DNA of 64,000 nt from Symbiodinium natans (taxonomy: Eukaryota; Sar; Dinophyceae; Suessiales; Symbiodiniaceae), in NCBI GenBank assembly GCA_905221605.1, contig CAJNDS010001669.1, positions 552,001 through 616,000 of the forward strand. The letters are read 5' to 3'. Both the position numbers and the translations under genes were made by a program. Under the pieces are notes generated by a model. It made no database searches. It was given only the letters and a program-made list of their open reading frames with translations, and was not told the origin of the DNA. Shown here piece by piece: positions 44,829-56,547 of the stretch (position 1 is its first letter; each line of letters starts with the position of its first letter).

Positions 44829-46307
44829 ATGGAACAGCGCCAACCTGTTCATCGGTTAGGTTATGTGGAGCCCTTGCCAGTCGAGACCTACGTGGAGCCC
44901 TTGCCAGTCGAGACCTACGTGGAGCCCTTGCCAGTCGAGATCTACCGCCTGATCAGGCGGTATCACAATGCCTTTAGTCAAGGTCCTGCAGCGTCTGCTG
45001 ATATGACCTGCAGATGCTTGCAATATTCTTGCTTGCAAGCGATCATAATCAGCTTCTGTATTGATACCAGGTACGATGATGAAGACGTGTTTTGGATTGT
45101 TCCTGCCCAACACCCGCTAGCATGTTGCGCTACATTCACATGCTCTCCAAGATTGCGACATCCTCAGCCACTGCGTTGTGCTTTGCTCACGCGCTTCAAT
45201 GACAGCCCAGAGGACGGCGAGCATGAGTTCGATTATCTGGGCGGCTCCAACCGTCGACCTCGCTTTGGACCAGCGGAGCCCCGTGAGTCACAGTCTGAAC
45301 GCGCAGCGTCTTCTAGCGTACGGCTTCCGGTAGAATTGTTGCAGCGCCTGCCAAAATACTTCTTCGAGTACGGCTTTCTACGTTCTTTGGCGATCACTTC
45401 CAGATCCATGCTTCTTGCGACTCGAAGTAGAGAACACTGGACCGATCTAGACGTGAGTCTAGATCAGCCGGGTCTTGAGTTTACTGGAAGACTACGATAC
45501 GCTATCGAGCTCCTGAGCCAGGCCAACAAAATCATCGTGAATCTACGTCAGCTGGCCATGCTCATCTCACCGTTGCCTGCGAGCGTTAGGCTGTGCTGGG
45601 ACATCGTTCCCATGCCACCGCAGCCTCGGCTCAGCAATCTATATTATGGTTTTCGCTCAATGCGACCCTTAATGGGCTGCGCCGATTTCGACGTGTTCTT
45701 GCCAGCCAACGTTCGAGGTATCTACGTAGGCGTCAGGGAATGGCATGGACAGAGGCAGTCTTGCTGCAGAGTTGATAACCTGTTCAGACAAACGATCACC
45801 TGGTCCATAGGTATAAACGACGATCCTGTAATGCCACACCCATCAGCAAGCAGGCACGCGCCAGTTCCTGACGCAGTCAACAGATTTTCCTTAAGATGGG
45901 ACCAGCGAACATTCTCCATTGCGCTGAACGGTGTAGGTGTATCCCGTGCCCGACTGCGAGATGGTCTCGCAGTTGCGTCGCCAGCGCTTTCTCAAGTGTT
46001 CTTCATGGCTTTCGGGCATGGAATGCAGGGACAGCCGCCTCCGGCCTGTAGGACAATACCGTCCTCAATTCAAGCGAATGCCAGTATTCGATGTGGACTT
46101 TGTCATCGAGAGCACTCATTGTTGCTGCCGCGGTGGAGTGTGTGCCCTATGTGCAGTACATGGATCTGTTCATCGCACATTGGACGGACGCCGTGGGCAA
46201 GTTGTCCACATTGTGTGATGCAGCTGCAGGACTACCTGGGGGGCTCATCTGCTTTCCAAGGCATCCGATGTAGCCTGTTCCAAAGTACACAGCTCATACT
46301 CTCATAG
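44829..46307 (+). CDS. ORF 3 of the large element: F-box-like, SPRY-like and zinc-ribbon-like protein
   Basis: ATG at 44829; 492 residues. It starts with three copies of VEPLPVETY, encoded by an exact 27-base triplication (44871-44945). Around residues 160-205 is an F-box-like helix set (LPVELLQRLPKYFFEYGFL, SLAITSRSMLLATRSREHW). Residues 280-400 look like a SPRY or lectin-type beta sandwich (FSLRWDQRTFSIALNGVGV). The C-terminus has paired cysteines (CGLCHREHSLLLPRWSVCPM, SHIGRTPWASCPHC) suitable for zinc. This mix suggests an adaptor, perhaps for ubiquitin ligation. Assignments are by eye. Confidence 0.5.
   Translation: MEQRQPVHRLGYVEPLPVETYVEPLPVETYVEPLPVEIYRLIRRYHNAFSQGPAASADMTCRCLQYSCLQAIIISFCIDTRYDDEDVFWIVPAQHPLACCATFTCSPRLRHPQPLRCALLTRFNDSPEDGEHEFDYLGGSNRRPRFGPAEPRESQSERAASSSVRLPVELLQRLPKYFFEYGFLRSLAITSRSMLLATRSREHWTDLDVSLDQPGLEFTGRLRYAIELLSQANKIIVNLRQLAMLISPLPASVRLCWDIVPMPPQPRLSNLYYGFRSMRPLMGCADFDVFLPANVRGIYVGVREWHGQRQSCCRVDNLFRQTITWSIGINDDPVMPHPSASRHAPVPDAVNRFSLRWDQRTFSIALNGVGVSRARLRDGLAVASPALSQVFFMAFGHGMQGQPPPACRTIPSSIQANASIRCGLCHREHSLLLPRWSVCPMCSTWICSSHIGRTPWASCPHCVMQLQDYLGGSSAFQGIRCSLFQSTQLILS
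44871..44945 (+). repeat. 27-bp coding triplication
   Basis: GTGGAGCCCTTGCCAGTCGA plus GACCTAC occurs three times in a row (the last with GATCTAC) and keeps frame. The near-exact identity suggests recent slippage. Confidence 0.9.
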
Positions 46308-46332
46308 TTTGAACACGATGTTGGAGAGTTAG

Positions 46333-49300
46333 ATGCTGAGCACACGTCTTCGTCCGAAAATTAATCTGCTATCAGGTTTCTGGCCACCCCCGCTCCCTGA
46401 CATGGTCGGCAGTGTCATCGGTTCCGAGACCCCACTGGAGCCTACGTTCAGAATGACTGCGGAGCCATCGCGAGACAATACCGACGTACTGCAGCCTTGC
46501 GACACCCTTGCTCAGATCAACAGTCATGAAATGGACCACAGGATTCGTTTTGAGCCCGAAGGACACAGGTATTTCTTCGACGGCAAAAAGATTAACACGA
46601 GCGCAGCGTGTCACGAATAGTTTTTCGTTTGGTTATGTGACTCATTGTCAGTGATTTTGTAGTCTGCGTAAGAGCGTGTGAGGTCACTTCTCTGATCCAT
46701 TGCTTTGCAGAGCCATTCGATGCCATGGAAGCGATTACAAAAATGAAACGGGGAAGCAAGTGGCCGAGACCGGAGTATCTTGTGTCCGATATTGGACGAG
46801 ATGTCATTGAGCTCATGCTGGTGGATCACGATGAAAACACTGTTCGACAGCTCAAACACATCATCATGCAGTCCAGCCTCGATGCACGCGAGCTCTGTGC
46901 AGAACTCATTCGGTTGCGCAGCATGCTAAGTAATTGGGAAGACATTGTGCAAGAAATCGTATTGTCCGACCAGGAGATCATAGATATGTGGAAGCAGAAA
47001 TCGTTGTTTGCAAGCACCGCGGGCACGTGGACCCATGCTATGCTGGAGCATATGATGAACGGCTTCCATGTATCTCCTGGTTGCATGAGTGATGAATTAG
47101 ACATGGCTATTGACTTTTTATCTTCAGTCAGAGAAGAGTATCCAGCTTCAGTGGTCTTCAGAACCGAGTGGACTATCTACGCAGTCAAGGAAGATCTGGC
47201 TGGCTCAATAGACTTGGTGCTGCAGGATCCTAACGACGACAACCTCATCCTGATCGACTGGAAGCGCAGTGAGAAGTTGCCGGAAAAGTATTCCGGCTAT
47301 GGGCGGTTCATGCAGGAGCCTTTGAGCAGCGTGCCTGATTGCCAAGGCGAGCACTATAGGCTTCAACTCAACTTGTACAAGTGGGTTCTGGAATCGTATT
47401 ACTCCAAGAAGGTGAAAGATATGAGAGTGGTGTGCGTGCACAAGAATCCTTCCAAGGAGGCGTTCGTCGACAAGGTTCCCGATATGTCGGAAGTCGTGAG
47501 CAATCTCATGCGGCAAAGACGCGAAAGCTTGCAGCCGGCAGAGCCCACCTTTTCGCAGATTCCAGACACTACTGATCTCGCGGAAGAAATTAAAATCGCA
47601 CAAGCGCTTGCGCCTACGGTTCCTTTTGAAGTTGCTCACAGTCAGCGAAGACTGTCTCAGGCGTGCAGCGATGTTAACCAGGATCTTGAACCTCCAGTCG
47701 ACAACTGTGATGAGAACCGAGATGACAAGTTTCCTGATTTCTTGAAGAAAAGACGTGCAATTAAGGGCGCGGACAAGAGTGCACTGCTCTTCGAGCAAAT
47801 GTTTGCTGCGAGCCACAAGTTGTTACAATGCACTCTCGATGTAACACCGGCAGACGTACGGGCCACCAGCGACTGCGTCCTGAAAATCACAAGTACGACT
47901 ATTGCAGATGTGACAGAAGCGCAGCCAACATGGTCAGCAGATCTGGTCCGCCTGGTCGTGGTTGCTGCCCATTTATGTCGTTGCCGCGTACAGGATCGAC
48001 CGATGTTGGCGGACTGCGCGGCCCTGCTGTGGATGATGGAAGGTGAAAGACACATTCGAGTCCACAACGGGTTCCTTTATGTCTACGACGATGACGGTAC
48101 CTTCGTCCCTTTCGGCGGAGTTCCTCCCGAAACAGTGCTGCGACGTGTTTACCTATTCTGCAGCCGTTTGGAAGGTCTGCTTCTGCTGCTTCCAACCCGT
48201 ACTCGAAGAGATCCTCAAGTTGTACTCGATGCCGTTGCTGCCAAACGGCAAGAGTTTGTTTCGGAGTCCGAGTTCCTGGAGCGATGCGCGTCAGCGGTTC
48301 TGCAGGGGCCTTCGAATTCTGATCAGTACGAACGCTTAGATTCCATACCAATGGGTGATGAAGGGAATGAAGGTGGCGCGCGTCAGCGAGGAGATTCGGA
48401 ACCCTGGACTATAGCCTTAGCTGCGAAGGTTTGGAAGCTTTCGTGCGCTATCAGAAATGAATTGATGTACACCAAGCTGATCTCACTTTTGGTAGAATGG
48501 TGCGAAACTCCCGACAAGCGAGAAAGGTGTGTCTGCTACGAGGACTTGTGTCTGCGTTACGACTCCGACTTGCTGGTGCCCGTTACTGTTGTTCCAAAGA
48601 GCTCTGCGAACAATTGCTATATCAAGATACCGCACGCCATCAAGGATCCTGTCTTAGAGGCCAATGTTTTACGCCTGCAGAAGTTTTACTCCCAGACATT
48701 CTGGTGCAACGCGCATGTCTTCAAATGCTGCCAGGCAGCTATTGCCCTAGCCAAGAGGGGCTTGAATGTGGATCGGTGCTTCATCGGCATCTCGCCAGGA
48801 GGTGTGGGGCAGAGTCTCTACTCGCAGCACATCGCCGCTATGTTCGGCAACAACCATGCCTTTTTCGACCCAAACGTGTGGCACAATGACGAAGAGCTCA
48901 GAAAGCAAGTAGAAAGCTTTGCGAGATGCTTTATTATCACAGGTCAGGAAGCACCAGAGTCAGCCCGCAAGCTTCATCTGGATTTATACAAGAAGACGAT
49001 GAGTGCGGACGGCATCATGGGGCGTAAACCATACGGTTACACCACAAGGATGTTCACCATAGTTGGATGGACGCTTGGCAAACACGGTGTTTTTTGTTAG
49101 TCAGTGCGGATGAAGAAACAGTTTATTTGGTAGTTTTCTTATGGCTGGACCACGAAGGAAGCGATTGGAACTCAACCGCATGCTCATGTTTGCCGGTGTA
49201 AGTGTTGGGAATTTTAACTCAATACTTCGCCGTGCCTTGGTTTGGAAACCAAAAGCGAGATTTCTTATGAAGGCCTATCTCGAGAAATATCCAGACCATG

Positions 49301-52300
49301 AATTGGCCGGTATATTCGAAGCTGATCCGTCACTCAACAACTTCTTGCCAGGGTCGCAGGCATCACTGGCCGGACATCGTGTCCAGCATGCCTTCGAACT
49401 CATGCATGACAAGGAAGCCTGTTACCGCCTCATCGAAGAGTACGTAAACGGAGGTGACGAGTACCTTACAGAAGATACCATGCGGGGGGCGTGCTTTCTG
49501 CCAGTGCGAAAGAAGGCTGATGATGTGGACGAGGGCATCGGGAACTTGATGGCAGGTGCCACTTCACAGGACGAGCACGATCAGTCTGATACGCAATGGA
49601 AGAATCTGAGTAGCACTATCTTTCGCAAAATGCTGGATGCACAGATGGAGACGCTTTCGTTCTATGAGTTCAAGCTTATGCTGTTGACCGGTGATTACCC
49701 CAATTTGCCGAAGAACAAGTTGTGGGAAGAGCTGCAGTCCAAAGGATTCATGACAAAGGCAAATCTCCGAGTTCGAGGAAGACGTGGCAAAGATATACAA
49801 GGTCACCTGATTCCTGTCTTGAAAACAGAGCATCAGCTGTCCGATGTGATATGCACATCTGTGTCCGAAAGCTTGATGTTTCGCGAACAACATGATTTGA
49901 GCTCCTTGAGAGAGTTTATGGAGAAGCATCCATCCAGGGCCCACAATGTCAGCATTCTCAAGACTTTCTTCCAGCAGGCAATGAAGCCGAAAGCAAACAA
50001 GGGCTGCCCCGACGCCGAGAAACTCGCGAGAAAGCAACTGATGGAAAAGAAACTCAAAAAACTGAACGAGTACGAGTCAGCGCTCAACTTCTTCAATAGC
50101 CTGCAGGCTACAAAAAGACGTCGGATTATCAGCAAACAAGAGTCATTTCCTACCATGGTCGATGATGGAACCAGTCTGTGCTCATTTGACGTATCGTATC
50201 ACTACCCCGAGCAGAACACGGTGCGGAGTCGCAGATACGCGCGGAAGGGAGGCGCGCAAGTGGCTCCAAGACGGGTCCAGCACATAACGCTGCCTCACAC
50301 GCAGGATCTAGATATCCACAACTGTTGTCTTAGCATCCTCAAGCAGTTGCTCGACAAGACAAATCCCACTCCAGCTCTACCAGAAGAGCTCCAGAAGGTG
50401 CTGAACACATGCGCGGACGAGCGAGACAGCTTTGTCCGTAATTACATGAAGATCTCCTTGCCCGAAGGAAAGAGCATCATCAACAGCATCTTGAGTGGTG
50501 GTCTGCCACCTGCAACTATGCAGAGGGAGCCTGCAATTCTGAAGTTACAGTCTCTGAGTATCTACTGCAGATGGCTTGCTTGCAACTTGCTGCCACAAGA
50601 CTTCGACAGGTTTTCGGAAGACACTGAAAGGAAACGACCTTTAGCGTCGACTCTACACGTTCTTTGGACAGCAGTGGAGGATTCAATTCTGGACGCTTGG
50701 CTGAGCGCTATCTGCCCTATGTCGCCGAAGCATGTGTCGCTTCATTTTGATGGTGTCCGGATTGACAGAGAACTCGTCAACAACACTCCGGATCTTGTTG
50801 CGATGTGTCAGAGGGCTATTCTCGAGAAAACTGGCTTCGATGTTTCAATTGCCAAGAAGGAGACGAAGACGATCATGCAGCTGATCGAGAGTGTAGCAGA
50901 AACCAAGGTGGCCTTGCGAGCTGTGCCAGCACATCTGTTAGAAGATGGTAATTGCATTCCTTGTGCGCTGTGGCATCTCAATTCTAAACTTCGGGAAAAC
51001 ATCACCAAGATATTTGGTGACCCCAGCGCTCCAGACAACCAGCAGGCGCTAAAGAGCCGTTGTCGTTCGTACAGGTCTTGCATGGCAGCGCTGAAGCAGG
51101 ACTTCACAGGCTGCGTTGGTCTTCCTGACGCTGAGATCGCAAGCTTCCTGTTGCACTTCGAGAACGATGGCAAGCCGCACTCGGTGACTGTCCAATACAA
51201 TGCTTCCAAGGAGTATGTCTCTGTTCTGAACGGCTCTATGCACTACCGACTCCAGACCAGCCAGTTCATGTCGGCGTTTTTCAACGGTATTGATACTTCC
51301 ACAGCTGTTTGTTTTTGGCAAACGCATCACCCAAGCAGTAAGCAAGGCTGCGAAAATGGCCTGTTGGATCTCGAAGCTGGCATGGAGGGGTCGGTGAGCG
51401 AGAGCGATGTTTCCGACGATGTTCAGAAAGAGCAGTGCACGCAACAGTCTTTTATCCTGGATGAGAACGAAGAGTTAGCGTTTCCAGACGTCATATTAAA
51501 GAGCTTGAAAGAGGAGGTCAGCCAATACACGGACAGACTATGTAGCAAGACAGACGTTCGCAGACAGAACGGCAGGTACAGCTGTGAGCTGTGTCCGTTT
51601 CGAAGCTTCAAGGAGCTCAGAGGGCTCAAGGTGCATGTGCAGAAGCACCACCACCAGAAGAACCAGTTCGTTTGCTCGGGCACAAAGCAAATCAAGGCGA
51701 TAGCAGCTCTTCATGACCATCATGCTGGGCTTCAAGAACGCTGCAAGCAGTATCTGCAAACAACCGCGAGGCTCATGTCGTCCACTATTGTACCAGCGCT
51801 CCCAAGGACAAAGAATTACATAGACAAGGATATCAGGCTGCTTTACACCTCTTCTGGACCGATGTATGTGAGCCATCGAAGTCTGAAAGAGGGCACGTTC
51901 GCTAGAAGAGTTCGCAACGTGTACTATGACAAGTCATTTGCAGAAGCGTTTCTTCAGGAAATCCTGATGCAACTCATCCAGGCCAGTGTTGCTCACGGGG
52001 TGAACGTGTTAGGTCTGTGTTGGTGTGCTGAAAGATGTCATCATGTCGTTGCATCTTCCTTTTTTAGTTAGGTGCGAACAACTTGGCCTCGACTTCACCT
52101 GCGAGCACAAGACGCGGGCAACGTGTTGTCCTCACTGTATCCCACACACACCCGCTTCTGGTGGCCAATTCTGGAAGACGTCGCGTATTCCCCTGCCATA
52201 CAGGACAGATTGCGCTGCATGTTAGAAGTGCTCGAGCAGTCTGAAGAATGGAGCTACATCAGCACGGATGCGACACTGAAGACATGCCTGAAGCTGAAGG

Positions 52301-53481
52301 GACAGGAGTCCTATCGCGCATCGAAAAGAGTTCGGAATGATGCACCCTTTCCTGACAGCGTTGCGTGGAGACGCCTTCTCACGGTGCGCGGTCGCACAGG
52401 AGCAGTGCTGCTACTCGAGCCAATTCGGACGGAAAAGTCTGAGGATTTGATAGAAGCGTTTGAAAACAATTTTTCGGACGTTGCTCTGGATCAAGTGCGG
52501 TATATGGCTACAGACCAACCTTCGCCCAAGCTGTACCAGTGGCTGAACACAAAGTGCCCGAACCTGGTTTGCTTATGCCTCGATCCAATTCATTTAGCTA
52601 TTGTCTATGAGTATGCCCAGTGGAACAAGAAGACAGTTGGCTCGAAGATGCTGCGAGCCCTACTGTCAAAGGTTCTGGCTGTTGATGACCAGAAGACTAG
52701 CAGTGACTGGGGCCCTTTTTTCAATGGCTCGAATCCCACGCCACTGAACAAGGCAGAAGAAATTATGAGAGAGAAGATTCTGCAGTGTTCAATGTCCGAA
52801 AGGCAGGCAAAGAAAATCATGGCTGAGTTAGACACTTCCACACCCTTTCGCGATCGGCTGGCCTTCATCAGCGGACTCGCAGCCATATGCTCTCTGAGAC
52901 AGGAGGAAGTTTCCCGAAAGGTCACAGGCGCGAACAAGGAGGTCTACATGGTCTTATGGGCAGCATGTGCGCCGGACCGGTTGGAATGGCTTTGGAACAA
53001 TGTCAGATTGCGGCATACTCTGACAAAGGCGCAGCAGCTTTTTCTTCCGAGCGGTACCTCATCCAATGAAGCGTTGCACGCCGAGATTAATTCTTGGTTG
53101 CGCACATGCAACTCGCTTCACAGGTCGACTCTTCGTCTCAAGCTACGATTGATGCAGTACCGCAAACTGTTGACGCATCACATAGCCACATGCTATCCGT
53201 TTGCTAGAATGACGGCAGAAGGTGTCGTTTTATCTCGAGCGCTGGCTAAGCCAACGTGGTCGGTGGAGACCTGGAATGCTTGGTGCGAGGAGCAACGTCG
53301 CGATGGAGGCCAAAGCAAGGCTGATCTGCCCCTTATGCGCTCTCGTGATATTGAGATCGCTATGGTAAAGGGTTGGGTGCAAAAGAAACCCGCGTCAAAG
53401 CGGCGTCGAATTAAGCGAACTCCATTTTCTGCCAAGCGCCAGCACCAACTAAAGGTTGGTGGGGTAAAGGGGCATAAGTGA
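46333..53481 (+). CDS. Giant replication-transposition polyprotein (nuclease, SF3 helicase, polymerase-like, protease, DDE transposase)
   Basis: Exons 46333-46614, 46713-49069, 49158-52005 and 52072-53481 sum to 6,897 bases (2,298 residues) with all phases matching. Approximate residues: 200-320 PD-(D/E)XK nuclease (GTWTHAMLE; LAGSIDLVL; LILIDWKRS; then YRLQLNLYKWVLE), as in RecB or lambda exonuclease; 700-900 SF3 helicase-like ATPase (GISPGGVGQS, lysine of the usual loop replaced by Gln; then KPYGYTTRMFTIVGW continuing into KRLELNRMLMFAG across intron 2); 1260-1410 polymerase-like, with DLDIHN, K-S-I-I-N and HFDGVRID, spaced like family A motifs A, B and C; 1477-1560 OTU-like protease (EDGNCIPCALWHL, later GKPHSVTV); 1689 on, C2H2 finger; 1890-2170 RNase-H-fold DDE domain (ISTDATLK, MATDQPSPK, GTSSNEALHAEIN). 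The C-terminus is Lys/Arg-rich. Introns are GA-AG (about 46615-46712, edge ambiguous), GA-AG (49070-49157) and GT-AG (52006-52071). Whether it is cleaved, and whether it is one gene, is inference. Confidence 0.6.
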
Positions 53482-54540
53482 CACCGCAAAGCGACTGTTG
53501 CTGTGCGCGACATGTCGCAATCGTGAGGTTGCGACGGGTGTGAAACGACGGATAGCAAAACGCGCGTGTTGTTGCCCTTGTTGGATGACCTGCTCCTTTG
53601 CACTAAGAGACGCGTGCCTGATAAGTTCATTGTGACAAGATCTTGCTGGCTGGCGCAGGACTGTGATCACTTCGATGACGTTTTCCCTTCACCTATGCCA
53701 TGATTTGAGTTTGGCACGCTTGGTTGAGTGTGTTTTGACACGTGTGCTGTGTCAATTCTTCACGCACGCCAGTCTCACATCGACTGAACCTTGATCCAAA
53801 CTAGCCTCATTTAATCTTCTACATGGTTTACCTTGCCCTGATGCCCGGCATCCTTTAAAGTTATCAGGTATATTGAAGGCTACGCCGAAGTCTGGAGTTA
53901 CATAAAGTTGCGCGCAGGCAACGCATGATCCGTGACTGGAAGGAATTCTCCGAGATACGGTGTGTCTGTCATGTTGGGTGTACCAGATGTTCTCACCGGT
54001 CACGGGTTCGTGCTCGCGACTAGCGACTCGGCTCTTTGTCGGCTAGACATCGAAGGTGTTGTCGGCCTCGCTCGAAGTGCTACTACACTAATGAAGTTTG
54101 ATCTATGGTACGCGCGTGAAGCCCATTGTGCTCGCCTTGGCAATCTGGCACGCTGCTCAAAGGCTCCTGCATGAACCGCCCATAGCCTACAAGCGAGCTG
54201 CAGCTCCATGTCTTATCAAGCAGACACGTGCACCTGGCGACACGTGAAATGCCTCACAAGACCACCCTGCTGGACGTTCGAAACTTTCAAGTGTCCACCC
54301 GAGTCGGAAATTCTAACCCTTTCAAGTGGACTGACCTCCGAGCTAAGCCGTAGATGCCCAGGCAGATTAGTATCATGGGGTACGGTTTCTCAGGTATCAA
54401 CATCGTATGCATCAGCGGCACCGGCACGGTCCACAAGACCCTAGCGAATGACGCCGCCTTGTGTCCCCTCATGATTGTTCCGGAGGAAAGCGAACTTTGC
54501 TAAGCTGACAGCTAGTGTAGAGTGTAGACAGGAAACACCT
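53482..54540. other. Unique 3' flank, no firm gene
   Basis: Follows the polyprotein stop. Short conflicting frames on both strands, no repeats of the TTTAGGG type. Probably 3' untranslated or terminal sequence of the element. I compared its edges with 38-42 kb and saw no obvious inverted or direct terminal repeat, but could not search exhaustively. Confidence 0.35.
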
Positions 54541-55253
54541 GAATACGACTGCTGGTGGATGCGGACGCCAACAAACTTGCGCACATTGAGGACATGGGCA
54601 AAGCCGCCCTCGTGGACGCATCTTCCAAGGGCCATGTCGAGATTGTACGTTTTCTGCTGGATGCTGGTGCCGACAAGAACTTGTGGGACGACTACAACGC
54701 GAATGCTCTCATGGCCACATTTTCTCAGGGCCACGTGGAGATTGTGCGTTTGCTGGTGGACGCTGGTGCCGACAAGAACTTGCTGGACGAGTTCCGCGCG
54801 ACCGCTCTCATGCGCGCATCTTCCGAGGGCCACGTCGAGATTGTACGTTTGCTGTTGGATGCTGGTGCTGGCAAGATCTTGGAGGACGAGTACCACGTGA
54901 CCGCTCTCATCGCGCATGTTCCGAGGGCCATGTCGAGATTGTACATATGCTGCTGGACGCTGGTGCCGACCAGTCCTGACAGGAAAATGCAGGAAAGATC
55001 CGGCCTGACCGCTCTCGTGGACGCATCTTCCAAGAGCCATGTCGAGACTGTACGTGTTCTGCTGGGTTCTTTCACTAGGCCTCTCTCAGAAGTAGGAGCA
55101 GGCGAATCTCCTAATGTGAGTAGTTCAGTTGGCACTGTGTCGGCATCGTCGATACGCAACAAGGTGAGAGGCGAGTTAGTGGTGGTGGTGGTAGTAGTAG
55201 CATCACGAGCAATCATATGCAGTTGTTGTAGTCGAAGCAGGAGGAGGTGGTAA
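54540..55253 (+). pseudogene. Ankyrin-repeat gene fragment with compensating frameshifts
   Basis: Four to five ankyrin repeats on the pattern ASSKGHVEIVRFLLDAGADK, ALMATFSQGHVEIVRLLVDA and LMRASSEGHVEIVRLLL. The first repeat lacks its start and the frame opens without ATG (GTG at 54555). Near 54917 the repeat continues in a different frame (CSEGHVEIVHMLLDAGADQS then TGA), and near 54985 it returns to the first frame (LTALVDASSKSHVETVRVLL). Either two small indels have broken it or unrecognised introns exist. After the repeats comes a Ser/Val-rich tail. Ankyrin repeats bind proteins; no partner is indicated. Confidence 0.6.
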
Positions 55254-56530
55254 TAGAAATCGTCATATTCATTCAATAACGCATTAATAGCAGGTATATC
55301 TATTGTCAAACATAGTCAACACAAGGACGGTGCGCGAAATAGACCCTAAAGGTCTCGGCCACATATATATATATATACACATACGTGTGGCTTCTCTATA
55401 TTATGGTCCCTTTCCGGGTTCCTATTATAAGGTGGCCCGTAAGGTTTAGGGCATGCAAAAAGGGACCATAATTTATTGGAGAACTCACCATCTATATGCA
55501 TGTATTTACACAGATTTAGACAAAGATATACACACATCTGTTTGCTTCTTCGTTGCTATAGTGCAGCGAATCTTGCCCATTCAGGGGAAACTGGGCCCAA
55601 CTCTACACCCCTGCAGTAAGCCTCTCTAAACTCTAAACCCTAAACCCTAAACCCTACTCCTATCTTTAAGGCATCTTCGCCAAACCACTGCTTCCACTTG
55701 TCGCTGGCCACGAAATATGTCCAGCCCGGTTGCTTGTAAGGAATGCGGCTTAAACCATCAAGAAGGGTTCTAAAGCTTGAATTTAGGGTTTGGGGTTTAA
55801 GGTTCCTTAGCCAGTTTTGTTTCCTTAAACGGGTACAAAAGAGCCCTTTACCCCTCGCAGAAGGGGTAAATATTCCTTAAACCATACTACGGATCCCTAT
55901 ATATGGGTCAAGGAATATTGTTGAACTAAGGGTTTTGGGCTCTCTGGGAACTGGCCTCTGGAAACTCTCACTGATCCGGCCACGCTGCCCCTGGCCCAGC
56001 AAAGCTTGGCCCGTAGAGCCATAGGCCCAAGCCCAGCAGCACCTAGGGTTTAGGGTTTAGGGTTTAGGGTAAGCCCAGCACCACCTAAACGGGCACAAGA
56101 TGGAAAGCGGTTTAATTCGGGTTCCCCGTTGTACTAACAGTCCTTTGTAGGGATTCTAATAGTCCTTCGTAGGGATTCTAATTAGGGGGAGTACTCTAAT
56201 CCTTGTTAAGGACTGGCAGTATAAGGGGGATAAACCCTAAACCCTAAACCCTAAACCCTAAACCCTAAACCCTAAACCCTAAACCCTAAACCCTAAACCA
56301 GCAGCTTTGCGAACATGAGCAGGCTCCCCAAGATTGGCATTGTCACATATGGCTTCGACCCGGTTGGTGTGCTTGACATGTCTGCCGCCTGTGGCCAGAT
56401 CAGTTGCAAGAAGTATGAGCGTTACTGATGAAAGGTACATATCAGCTGGGGGGGTTAGGCCGATGACTCTACTTAAAGCCTTGTTCAACAAAGTCCAATC
56501 AGTGGAGACCAGACCAGAGCATGCAACAAC
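55254..56530. repeat. Return to telomere-type repeats, palindromes
   Basis: Includes a TA simple repeat (55363-55376), a palindrome around AAAGGGACCATAAT and ATTATGGTCCCTTT (55402-55475), CCCTAAA tracts (55625-55652, 56230-56298), family B (55795-55935) and a family C palindrome (56120-56232) with repeated AGTCCTT(T/C)GTAGGGATTCTAAT. No firm gene. Confidence 0.5.
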
Positions 56531-56547
56531 TTTTCCGTATAGCGATT

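Noticed and set aside
53482-54540. Terminal inverted repeats of the large element
   Set aside because: No matching ends were found by eye against 38-42 kb; boundaries remain undefined.
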